Origin: a bacterium
GTDB taxonomy: Bacteria; Babelota; Babeliae; Babelales; RVW-14
Assembly (NCBI GenBank): GCA_023249895.1
Contig: JAHFBS010000049.1
Coordinates: 1-6,641, forward strand
Length of the DNA stretch: 6,641 bases
Direction of reading: 5' to 3'
How positions within the stretch are numbered: position 1 is the stretch's first letter; every line of letters starts with the position of its first letter. Position numbers and translations under genes: made by a program. This document shows, piece after piece, positions 1-6,510 of the stretch. The notes under the pieces are model-generated. The model was given only the letters and a program-made list of their open reading frames with translations, searched no databases and was not told the DNA's origin.

Positions 1-1
1 G

Positions 2-88
2 AATGATTGGATAGCTTGCCCGCTTGATGTTCTTCAAGACGTAATAAGACCATTTATAGATCCAGAACATCGCGATAATAATCAATAA
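2..88 (+). CDS. C-terminal tail of an unrecognised protein (5' end outside window)
   Basis: The frame is open from base 2 to a TAA at 86-88 and gives 28 residues, beginning NDWIACPLDVLQDV and ending RPFIDPEHRDNNQ. The gene therefore starts left of the window. The tail is acidic and polar at its very end, as soluble proteins often are, and shows no membrane segment. A strong intrinsic terminator begins 28 bases after the stop, which supports this being the true end of a transcribed gene. I do not recognise the family and assign no function. The other two + frames meet stops early in this stretch. The main doubt is the shortness of the visible part. Confidence 0.55.
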   Translation, partial: NDWIACPLDVLQDVIRPFIDPEHRDNNQ

Positions 89-116
89 CACTCAATATTT
101 CTTAACTTATTATTAC

Positions 117-157
117 GAGCCGCTTGCTGAGATAAAGGCAAGCGGCTCATTCTTTTT
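117..157 (+). terminator. Intrinsic (Rho-independent) terminator
   Basis: A perfect 11-bp GC-rich stem pairs 117-127 (GAGCCGCTTGC) with 138-148 (GCAAGCGGCTC) around a 10-base loop. It is followed by ATTCTTTTT at 149-157, a U-rich tract in RNA. On the opposite strand no T run follows the hairpin, so it acts on + strand transcription. It closes the transcript of the gene ending at 88 and insulates the protease gene downstream. Confidence 0.92.
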
Positions 158-231
158 AATCTTCTTTTACAACCCCATCGTCATTAAAGCCCCGCTTAAC
201 CCCCAATAAAATCATGGGTATTCTTAATTTA

Positions 232-261
232 TTGACTCTCTGAAATTGTTTTCTGTAGGGT
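232..261 (+). promoter_or_regulatory. Possible sigma70-type promoter for the C11 peptidase gene
   Basis: TTGACT at 232-237 matches five of six bases of the -35 consensus. Eighteen bases later TAGGGT (256-261), preceded directly by TG, is the best available -10 but matches only three of six. A start near 268 would leave a leader of about 79 bases that begins with a hairpin. The good -35 and its place after a terminator favour it; the poor -10 keeps confidence low. Confidence 0.35.
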
Positions 262-264
262 AGA

Positions 265-292
265 GGTGGAAGGCTGGAACATAACTTCCATC
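265..292 (+). other. Hairpin in the leader of the peptidase gene
   Basis: GGTGGAAG at 265-272 pairs with CTTCCATC at 285-292 (eight pairs including one G-T) around a 12-base loop. If transcription starts near 268, this hairpin would lie at the very 5' end of the mRNA, a position known to slow decay in bacteria. No T run follows, so it is not a terminator. Confidence 0.3.
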
Positions 293-328
293 GTATCGCC
301 CGCAGGGTAAAACAAAAATAGTTCTAAC

Positions 329-346
329 GGGGGGAAAGGGGAACGG
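329..346 (+). promoter_or_regulatory. G-rich ribosome binding site for the C11 peptidase
   Basis: Two G runs (329-334 and 338-341) joined by AAA precede the ATG at 347. AAGGGG at 336-341 sits five bases before it, a normal Shine-Dalgarno spacing. This decides for the start at 347 over the in-frame ATG at 371, which has only TTGGGA immediately against it. Confidence 0.55.
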
Positions 347-1720
347 ATGAGAATTCAATCGTCCTTGGGAATGCGTTGTATCAGCGTAAAAAAATATTTA
401 TTATTTTGCAATTTTATTTTATGGGGCAGCACACTTGTTGCCATTCCTGAATGGACCGCGCTGATCTACGTACAGGCGAATAACAATTTAAGTCCTTATG
501 CCCTTAAAAATTTCAATGACATGCTTACCGTTGGTTCTAATGATACAATGACCAGCCTTGTGCAGTGGTATCAACCAGGTCAAGCAGGAACATGGCGCTA
601 TAAGATAGAAAAAGGCAAGATGGTACTTGAAGAGTGTAACGCTACTCCAAGTGATGGCAGCACTGCACATGATTTAGTTGATGCTATGCGCTGGGCAGTA
701 ACCAAACACCCTGCAAAAAAATACTCGCTGGTCCTGTGGGATCATGGTCTTGGCATTATTGATCCAACGTGGGGCAATCATCGTCCTTGGGTTTCAAAAG
801 AGTTGTTAAATATCGATCCTGACTTTGTAAAAAACAATCCGCGTATTCAGATTAGCGGGCTTACCGTTGAGCATGCTGACGATCTTGTACTTACCTCAAC
901 AGCACAACAACTTGATACAATCCTTACCGAAACGCTTCAACGCGGAATTCTGTTTAATGAACAAAGCAAAACATATATGGACAACCAAAACCTTTCACAG
1001 GCGCTCAAAGATATCAGCACGCAGGTACTCAAAGGCAAAAAGCTTGATATTTTGGGCATGGATGCCTGCCTTATGGCAATGGTTGAAATCAGCTATTTGG
1101 CACATCGATACGCATCTATCCTGGTAGCGTCACAAGAAGTTGAACTGGCAAATGGGTGGAATTATGCCGCCTTTGGACATCTTCTATCGACCAAAAATTC
1201 ATCTCCTTCGCTCATTGCGCAAGGAATAGTAAAGAGCTATGAGCAATATTACAAAGATCGCGTACAATTCTATACGCAGTCTGCTATTAATCTTGAATGC
1301 GTCGATCTTATCAAAGACAATATTGATTTGGTTATTAGTGGATTTAAGGCATGCCAAGGACTTAAGAACAATGACATTACCGCTCTAGCCAAAAAAGCAC
1401 GTCGCTCATGCCTGCAGCTCAGCTCATCAAATTATGTTGATCTGCATACTTTTTATGCCGATTTTTACCATCAACTTTCAACGAGCAACAAATCATTTAC
1501 CCGCAGCAAAACGGTAGATGAACTTAAAGATTCACTAACCCTGGGCATGCAGCTTATTGAGCAAGCGGTTATTGCCAATACTTCGGGCAAAAATCTTGCA
1601 CGCGCCAAGGGGCTTTCAATCTACTTTCCACAACGCTTTATCGATCGCTCATATCCTAAGACAGATTTTGCGCAAGACTGTCAATGGTATGGCTTTATTA
1701 AAGAGCTGTGCGGGGGATAA
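347..1720 (+). CDS. Secreted clostripain-family (peptidase C11) cysteine protease
   Basis: The 457-residue protein resembles clostripain-type cysteine endopeptidases (family C11, clan CD), which generally cut after Arg or Lys. Residues 1-32 form a signal peptide: a basic start, a hydrophobic stretch YLLFCNFILWGSTLVA, and likely cleavage after Ala32. The catalytic domain begins at once with WTALIYVQANNNL (36-48), the usual first strand. The catalytic His is His133 in LVLWDHGLG, and the catalytic Cys is Cys241 in LDILGMDACLMA. Asp239, two residues before the Cys, matches the acidic residue known to line the S1 pocket in C11 enzymes and suggests basic substrates. A further family-like block is ASQEVELANGWNY (261-273). 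The His-Cys gap of about 107 residues is longer than the roughly 45-55 I recall for characterised members. No anchor or sorting motif is visible, so the enzyme is probably periplasmic or released. It has its own leader and no cotranscribed partner. Family assignment is confident; the substrate is unknown. Confidence 0.9.
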   Translation: MRIQSSLGMRCISVKKYLLFCNFILWGSTLVAIPEWTALIYVQANNNLSPYALKNFNDMLTVGSNDTMTSLVQWYQPGQAGTWRYKIEKGKMVLEECNATPSDGSTAHDLVDAMRWAVTKHPAKKYSLVLWDHGLGIIDPTWGNHRPWVSKELLNIDPDFVKNNPRIQISGLTVEHADDLVLTSTAQQLDTILTETLQRGILFNEQSKTYMDNQNLSQALKDISTQVLKGKKLDILGMDACLMAMVEISYLAHRYASILVASQEVELANGWNYAAFGHLLSTKNSSPSLIAQGIVKSYEQYYKDRVQFYTQSAINLECVDLIKDNIDLVISGFKACQGLKNNDITALAKKARRSCLQLSSSNYVDLHTFYADFYHQLSTSNKSFTRSKTVDELKDSLTLGMQLIEQAVIANTSGKNLARAKGLSIYFPQRFIDRSYPKTDFAQDCQWYGFIKELCGG

Positions 1721-1764
1721 TTACTATAAAAAACCTTGCCAAACCAAGCCCTCTCTGGCACAAT

Positions 1765-1794
1765 GTTACACATCATTTGAAAATTTCTTATAAA
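1765..1794 (+). promoter_or_regulatory. Promoter of the tRNA-Asp gene
   Basis: GTTACA at 1765-1770 (four of six to the -35 consensus) and TATAAA at 1789-1794 (five of six to the -10 consensus) are separated by 18 bases. The predicted start near 1801 leaves about five bases before the mature tRNA, a normal short leader for RNase P to remove. The spacing to the tRNA is the strongest support. Confidence 0.6.
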
Positions 1795-1805
1795 GATGCC
1801 CATAA

Positions 1806-1880
1806 GGGGCTGTAGCTCAGTTTGGTTAGAGCGTCCGCCTGTCACGCGGAAGGTCGCGGGTTCGAGTCCCGTCAGCCCCG
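1806..1880 (+). tRNA. tRNA-Asp (anticodon GTC)
   Basis: A complete cloverleaf is visible. The acceptor stem GGGGCTG (1806-1812) pairs with CAGCCCC (1873-1879), and the discriminator is G1880, as expected for tRNA-Asp. The D-arm has GCTC/GAGC. The anticodon stem TCCGC/GCGGA encloses loop CTGTCAC with anticodon GTC at 1841-1843. The T-arm GCGGG/CCCGT encloses TTCGAGT. The 3' CCA is not encoded, because bases 1881 onward are a T run, so a CCA-adding enzyme must finish it. It stands alone, not in a tRNA cluster, with its own promoter between the protease and uvrB. Confidence 0.97.
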
Positions 1881-1886
1881 TTTTTT
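1881..1886 (+). terminator. Probable T-run terminator after tRNA-Asp
   Basis: Six T residues directly follow the discriminator base. The tRNA acceptor and T arms supply GC-rich structure just upstream, so the run could end transcription. There is no separate hairpin, so this is only a modest call. It fits with uvrB having its own promoter at 1935-1964. Confidence 0.3.
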
Positions 1887-1934
1887 ATTCCCATCTACCC
1901 CATTTCTTTTGTTTTCACCATATTTACGCCAGTT

Positions 1935-1964
1935 TTGGCGCACAGCAGAGTATTTTGCTAGACT
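1935..1964 (+). promoter_or_regulatory. Extended -10 promoter of uvrB, possibly leaderless
   Basis: TTGGCG at 1935-1940 (four of six to the -35 consensus) is followed after 18 bases by TAGACT at 1959-1964 (four of six to TATAAT). The -10 is preceded by TGC at 1956-1958, the TGn of an extended -10 element. A start seven bases after the hexamer falls on the A of the uvrB ATG at 1971. No Shine-Dalgarno of normal spacing lies between. I saw no LexA-type operator. Confidence 0.5.
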
Positions 1965-1970
1965 GGGTGC

Positions 1971-3956
1971 ATGAATACAAAGAATAAATTCAACCTTGCT
2001 TCTCCGTTTCCTCCTGCTGGCGATCAGCCCCAGGCCATTACTCAGCTTGCCGCCAAAAGGCCGGGAAAATCGGTATTATTGGGCGTTACCGGATCGGGCA
2101 AGACTTTTACCCTTGCCAATGTTATTGCCAAAGCAAATAAGCCGGTACTGATCCTTTCTCCTAACAAAACACTGGCCGCACAACTGTACGAAGAGTTCAG
2201 CCTCTTTTTTCCCAAAAACAAGGTGTGCTATTTTGTCAGCTATTACGACTACTATCAGCCCGAATCATATCTGCCGGCACAGGATATTTATGTTCCTAAA
2301 GAAACTAAAATAAACAGTGAAATCGAACGACTTCGCGTTGAAGCAACGGCTTCCATTATTAATCGACGTGATGTCATTGTTGTCGCTTCAGTATCTGCCA
2401 TCTATTCGCTTGGCAACCCAACTGATTACCGCGAACTGACATTTTCACTTACCCGCGGACAAAAGATCAACCGCAAGACACTCATCGATAAACTTATTTT
2501 CATCCAGTACAAACGCAATGATATGCAAAGTGACCCGGGAACTTTTAAAGTCGTTGGCAACACGATAACTATTAACCTCCCCTACTTGCATGACAATCTG
2601 CGTGTTGAACTTTTTGGCGATGTTATTGATCGCATTGAACTGGTCGATAAAAACGAACACCGAGTCCTTTCGGCCCTTGATGATATGCTCATTTTCCCTG
2701 CCAAACATTTTGTTACCACGCAAGAAAAACGCGATGCAGCATTTGGCCTTATCAAAGCAGACCTTGAACGCGAGGCTGCGGCAATGACCAATCCACTTTA
2801 CCGCGAACGCTTACTCACACGTATTAATCATGATCTTGAAATGCTCAAAGAAACGGGCTATTGTTCGGGCATTGAAAATTATTCACGCTACTTTGACGGT
2901 AGACTTCCGGGCCAAGCGCCGTATCCACTTTTTGAATTTTTTGATCGTGATTTTTTGCTCATTATCGATGAATCGCACATCTCACTTCCACAATTACGCG
3001 GTATGTACAACGGTGACCATGCACGCAAAAAAGCACTCGTAGAATATGGATTTAGATTGCAGGCATCATTTGATAATCGTCCGCTTAAATTTGAAGAGAT
3101 TGAAAAATATTTTAATGACGTCATTTTTGTCTCGGCAACACCGGGCGAATATGAACAAAAAATAAGTACACAAACCGTCCAGCAAATTGTACGACCAACG
3201 GGTATTCCTGATCCTGCTATCACCATCGTTAAGCGAGAGGGACAGATTGAGGACCTTATTAAGCGCATCAAAGCAACCTCAGAAAAAGGATTCCGTACAT
3301 TGGTTACCGTTCTTACCAAAAAGGCGGCCGAAGATCTTGCACTCTATCTTGAAAAGCATGGCATCAAGGTCTGCTACATGCACAGCGAAATAAAAACGCC
3401 ACAACGAACTGAACTTTTGCACAAATTGCGTTCAGGGGTCTTTGAATGTTTGGTTGGTATCAACTTGCTCCGCGAGGGACTCGATTTACCCGAAGTCGCG
3501 CTTGTTGCCATTATGGATGCTGACATCGAAGGATTCTTGCGCGATACACGTTCACTCATACAAACCATAGGACGCGCAGCACGTAACGTTGAAAGTAACG
3601 TTATCTTTTATGCTGATAAGCTTACCGGATCAATGCGTCAGGCAATTGAAGAAACTGAGCGGCGTCGCCAGCTGCAAAACGATTACAACACTGCACACAA
3701 CATCACCCCTGCATCGGTCAAACGCGAAGTCACCAAAAGCATTACCAAACTTCAAGAACGCATCATGCAAGCAAGTAAGAGCGGCAAAAAGCTTGCTTCC
3801 ATCACGCCTAAAAATGATCGTGAACGCGACATCATTATTCGTGAGCTTCAAGAAGAAATGCAGGTTGCTGCAGAAAATCTTGATTTCGAACGTGCTATTC
3901 AGCTGCGTGACAAAATTCTTGTACTCGAGCAACAACAACTTGCCAAAAAAGCATAA
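1971..3956 (+). CDS. uvrB: Excinuclease ABC subunit B (UvrB)
   Basis: UvrB is the cytoplasmic damage-verification helicase of nucleotide excision repair. It receives DNA from UvrA and recruits UvrC for incision. At 661 residues it is full length (E. coli about 673). The start matches the family N-terminus (FNLASPFPPAGDQPQAI). Visible motifs in order are Walker A GVTGSGKT (38-45), the beta-hairpin YYDYYQPE (91-98) that inserts between the strands, RRDVIVVASVSAIY (132-145), the DESH box (333-336), SATPG (388-392), GINLLREGLDLPEV (496-509) and QTIGRAARN (531-539). The UVR domain that contacts UvrC is intact near 622-655. Departures from the usual consensus include Ile519 in DADIEGFLR, normally DADKEGFLR, and LQASFDNRPL in place of LPSALDNRPL. 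All catalytic motifs are intact, so the protein should be active. uvrA and uvrC are not in the window. It starts 90 bases after the tRNA, and the next gene follows 45 bases after its TAA with no terminator visible between. Confidence 0.97.
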   Translation: MNTKNKFNLASPFPPAGDQPQAITQLAAKRPGKSVLLGVTGSGKTFTLANVIAKANKPVLILSPNKTLAAQLYEEFSLFFPKNKVCYFVSYYDYYQPESYLPAQDIYVPKETKINSEIERLRVEATASIINRRDVIVVASVSAIYSLGNPTDYRELTFSLTRGQKINRKTLIDKLIFIQYKRNDMQSDPGTFKVVGNTITINLPYLHDNLRVELFGDVIDRIELVDKNEHRVLSALDDMLIFPAKHFVTTQEKRDAAFGLIKADLEREAAAMTNPLYRERLLTRINHDLEMLKETGYCSGIENYSRYFDGRLPGQAPYPLFEFFDRDFLLIIDESHISLPQLRGMYNGDHARKKALVEYGFRLQASFDNRPLKFEEIEKYFNDVIFVSATPGEYEQKISTQTVQQIVRPTGIPDPAITIVKREGQIEDLIKRIKATSEKGFRTLVTVLTKKAAEDLALYLEKHGIKVCYMHSEIKTPQRTELLHKLRSGVFECLVGINLLREGLDLPEVALVAIMDADIEGFLRDTRSLIQTIGRAARNVESNVIFYADKLTGSMRQAIEETERRRQLQNDYNTAHNITPASVKREVTKSITKLQERIMQASKSGKKLASITPKNDRERDIIIRELQEEMQVAAENLDFERAIQLRDKILVLEQQQLAKKA

Positions 3957-3958
3957 TC

Positions 3959-3988
3959 TTGCGATCTGTACTCCCCTCATCGTACACT
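3959..3988 (+). promoter_or_regulatory. Possible promoter of the P-type ATPase gene
   Basis: TTGCGA at 3959-3964 (four of six) and TACACT at 3983-3988 (four of six) are 18 bases apart, directly after the uvrB stop. A start near 3995 would leave about 7 bases to the ATG at 4002 or 34 bases to the ATG at 4029. Transcription from uvrB could serve instead. Confidence 0.35.
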
Positions 3989-4001
3989 TTTATAGGGACA
4001 G

Positions 4002-6449
4002 ATGGGGAAAATTCATTGGGGGCAGGTCATGGAGTATGAAACAAATGTGCAAACCGGACTAACGTCAGTTCAAGTTGAAGCGTATCAAAAAAAATACGGC
4101 GCTAATGTCTTTGTAACTGAACACCGCACGTGGCTTACTATTTTACAGCAGCAAATATTTAATCCTTTTTCGTATCTTCTGGTCGGAGCTGCGGTCTTAT
4201 CTCTTGCACTAGGCAATATCCTCAATGGCTGCATTATCTTTGTGTTTGTACTTATGTATGTTGTCTTGGGATTTCATCAAGAGTATCAGGCCGAAAAAAC
4301 CGTACGCATGCTCACGGCGTTAATTGTTCCCACGGTGCTTGTGCGGCGCAATGGGATTCTTGTTGATCTTGCAACAAGCCAATTGGTTCCTGGCGATCTT
4401 ATCATACTTGAACCAGGCGATATAATTCCTGCTGATATAGAATTTATTGAAACACGTGACGTCACGGTTAATGAAGCAACACTGACCGGAGAATCGATAC
4501 CGGTCGTCAAACAGGTGGCAGATCGAGGGTACAGCGGAACGATTGTTACAACCGGAACAGCACTTGGTATTGTTACTGCTATCGGCAAAAATTCAATGCT
4601 GGGATCAATTGCTCACGCCACCACACAAGGACACCGCGAAAGTATTTTTAGCCACGAAATTACTACACTTGGTCGTTTTGTACTCATCACGCTTATAATA
4701 ATTCTTGCAGCATTTTTTGGCTTTTCGGTATGGTTCCGCGGAGCACATATCGATATCACTGAGCTTGCTCTTTTTGTCATTGCACTTGCCGTTACCATCA
4801 TTCCTGAAGCGCTTCCGGTTGTGGTGTCATTTTGTCTTGCACGTGGCGCGCGAGAAATGGCGAAGAAAAATGTTGTAGTCCGACGACTCTCTGCTATTCA
4901 AGATTTGGGCAGCATCGACATTCTGTGTGTTGATAAAACAGGAACACTTACCGAAAACAAACTTTCATGTGCCGATATATGGGGAGATAAAAAGGACGTA
5001 TTAATCAGTGCCTCACTCACCAACTCTTTACTTGCGCAAGAAAAAAAAGAGGCTGCATTTTCATTTGATGCAGCAATTCTTAAAGCAACTCAGGCTGAAG
5101 CATGCACAATCCCTCCATATGAACAAGTGCACTATGTTCCATTCGACCCTGAAAGCAAACGAGTTCTTGCTTTATATCGTGATAACAATCGTTACTTATT
5201 AGTTAGTCGCGGAGCCCCTGACATCATTGTAGAACGATGTCAGCCGGGGACCGTGTCAGCTCAGACGCTTCAGACATGGGTACAAGAACAAGAATCCAGA
5301 GGCCGACGCGTACTTGCCTGTGCCCACAAAGAGGTAGCACAAGAACTTAATGTGCATGATATGGCTGCTACACACGATTTTTCGTTAGTTGGACTTATTT
5401 CATTTGATGATCCGGTCAAGACAAGTGCAAAAACAGCGCTTACACGCGCAAAGCGGCTGGGAATCACCATCAAAATTATCACAGGTGATTCTCCTGTTGT
5501 TGCACGCGCCGTTGCAGAACAAATTGATCTTATCAAACCAACGGACAAAATTTTAACCGGATCCTCGTTTGATCAACTCAGTCCAGCTGAACAATCTGAA
5601 GCAGCTGAAAATTATCGTGTCTTTGCCCGTTTTAACCCACTTCAGAAAAATGAACTCATCAAAAAGATGCAAGAGTGCCACAATATTGGCTTTTTGGGTG
5701 AGGGAATCAACGACGCACCAGCGATGAAGATTGCACACGTCGCGCTTGCGGTTAACAATGCCGTCGATATAGCCAAAGAATCAGCAGATGTCATTTTGTT
5801 ACGTAAAAGCCTTAGTGTCATTATTGATGGGGTCGAAGAAGGTCGTACCATTGTCGCCAATACCACCAAATATCTTTATGTCAGCCTGGCATCAACCTTT
5901 TCAAATTTTTATACCATGGCCTTTGTCTCGTTCTTTATTGATTTTTTGCCCATGCTTCCCCTGCAAATTTTGCTCGTCAATATTTTGTCAGACATTCCAC
6001 TGATCGCGATTGCAACCGACCATGTAGCACCAGAAGATCTTAAAAAGCCACAAACCTATCACATGAAAAAGATGATCGGCGGAGCCGTGTTATGGGCGAT
6101 TATGAGCAGCTTTTTTGATGCGCTCTTTTTTGCGCTATTTCTTCACAAAAAACCGGCGATTCTCCAAACCTCATGGTTTATGATGAGTATTTTGACTGAG
6201 ATTCTCTTCTTCTACGCAATTCGCACACGACAATTCTTTTTCACGGCACAAGCACCATCACGAGCAATCGCCACCTTATCACTCATGGTTGTTGCTACCA
6301 CACTTATAGTGCCACTAACCAAATTGGGGCATCGCCTGTTTCAATTCGCACGACCATCGGGACATGACATTATGCTTCTTATTTTCATCGCCATGAGCTA
6401 CTTCTGCGCCGTTGAAATAATCAAATATTGCATGCGCAAGGTCCAATGA
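4002..6449 (+). CDS. P-type cation-transporting ATPase, MgtA-like (P3B) by motif
   Basis: An inner-membrane pump that couples ATP hydrolysis to cation movement; 815 residues from this start, or 806 from the ATG at 4029. Order of parts: N-terminal cytoplasmic segment (GLTSVQVEAYQKKYG), M1-M2 (about 52-91), actuator domain with TGES (162-165), M3-M4 (about 224-277) with PEALP (268-272), phosphorylation motif DKTGTLT (Asp311), nucleotide-binding domain, TGDSP (494-498), hinge motif GEGINDAPA (566-574), then M5-M10 (about 625-806). M4 and following residues (FCLARGA, RRLSAIQDLGSIDILC) and M5-M6 resemble MgtA-type magnesium ATPases as I recall them. Asn635 falls where MgtA has Asn and the calcium pump SERCA has Glu771. 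Glu269, Asn660 and Asp664 are candidate ion ligands. The ion is therefore unproven: Mg2+ import is my first guess, Ca2+ export the alternative. Two oddities are Glu567 for the usual first Asp of GDGxND, and Arg403 for the Lys of KGA. No metal riboswitch or MgtL-like leader is visible in the 45-base gap upstream. Confidence 0.9.
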   Translation: MGKIHWGQVMEYETNVQTGLTSVQVEAYQKKYGANVFVTEHRTWLTILQQQIFNPFSYLLVGAAVLSLALGNILNGCIIFVFVLMYVVLGFHQEYQAEKTVRMLTALIVPTVLVRRNGILVDLATSQLVPGDLIILEPGDIIPADIEFIETRDVTVNEATLTGESIPVVKQVADRGYSGTIVTTGTALGIVTAIGKNSMLGSIAHATTQGHRESIFSHEITTLGRFVLITLIIILAAFFGFSVWFRGAHIDITELALFVIALAVTIIPEALPVVVSFCLARGAREMAKKNVVVRRLSAIQDLGSIDILCVDKTGTLTENKLSCADIWGDKKDVLISASLTNSLLAQEKKEAAFSFDAAILKATQAEACTIPPYEQVHYVPFDPESKRVLALYRDNNRYLLVSRGAPDIIVERCQPGTVSAQTLQTWVQEQESRGRRVLACAHKEVAQELNVHDMAATHDFSLVGLISFDDPVKTSAKTALTRAKRLGITIKIITGDSPVVARAVAEQIDLIKPTDKILTGSSFDQLSPAEQSEAAENYRVFARFNPLQKNELIKKMQECHNIGFLGEGINDAPAMKIAHVALAVNNAVDIAKESADVILLRKSLSVIIDGVEEGRTIVANTTKYLYVSLASTFSNFYTMAFVSFFIDFLPMLPLQILLVNILSDIPLIAIATDHVAPEDLKKPQTYHMKKMIGGAVLWAIMSSFFDALFFALFLHKKPAILQTSWFMMSILTEILFFYAIRTRQFFFTAQAPSRAIATLSLMVVATTLIVPLTKLGHRLFQFARPSGHDIMLLIFIAMSYFCAVEIIKYCMRKVQ
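4018..4028 (+). promoter_or_regulatory. Ribosome binding site supporting an alternative ATPase start at 4029
   Basis: GGGGG at 4018-4022 stands six bases before the in-frame ATG at 4029, with AGG closer in. The upstream ATG at 4002 has only AGGGA ending three bases before it, which is too close for a standard site. The spacing favours 4029, but the G-rich element departs from the usual AGGAGG. Confidence 0.35.
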
Positions 6450-6457
6450 GGTATAAG
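6428..6457 (+). promoter_or_regulatory. Possible promoter of the exported protein gene at 6511
   Basis: TTGCAT at 6428-6433 (three of six) and TATAAG at 6452-6457 (five of six) are 18 bases apart and overlap the end of the ATPase gene. A second -10 candidate, CATAAT at 6471-6476 (five of six), has no acceptable -35. Either would give a leader of a few tens of bases. No terminator separates the ATPase from the next gene, so read-through is also possible. Confidence 0.3.
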
Positions 6458-6494
6458 GGGGAACAGGTCTCATAATCTAAAGAGTAAGTTGCTT

Positions 6495-6501
6495 GAAAGG
6501 A
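6495..6501 (+). promoter_or_regulatory. Ribosome binding site of the exported protein gene
   Basis: GAAAGGA at 6495-6501 lies nine bases before the ATG at 6511. It is the most conventional Shine-Dalgarno in the window and fixes the start of the partial gene that follows. Confidence 0.55.
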
Positions 6502-6510
6502 TTGGGTTTT

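Noticed and set aside
1738..1763. TTGCCA ... TGGCA inverted repeat after the protease stop, considered as a terminator
   Set aside because: Only five pairs with a 14-base loop and no T run follow, so it does not qualify as an intrinsic terminator.
1796..1987. A 63-codon + strand open frame covering the tRNA
   Set aside because: It is a translation of the tRNA-Asp gene itself (GCSSVWLERPPVTRKVAGSSPVSP), a familiar spurious protein in automatic annotation. It ends inside uvrB.
2888..3319. A 143-codon open frame on the - strand within uvrB
   Set aside because: It lies wholly inside a confidently identified gene, has no ribosome binding site or recognisable domain, and looks like a codon-bias shadow.
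3957..4001. Search for a metal-sensing riboswitch or leader peptide before the ATPase
   Set aside because: The gap is only 45 bases, too short for an M-box or MgtL-type leader, and no such structure is visible.
3589..4062. A 157-codon + strand frame across the uvrB end and ATPase start
   Set aside because: It overlaps two real genes in another frame, its sequence is Lys/Ser/Phe-rich with no domain, and the uvrB UVR domain accounts for the DNA.
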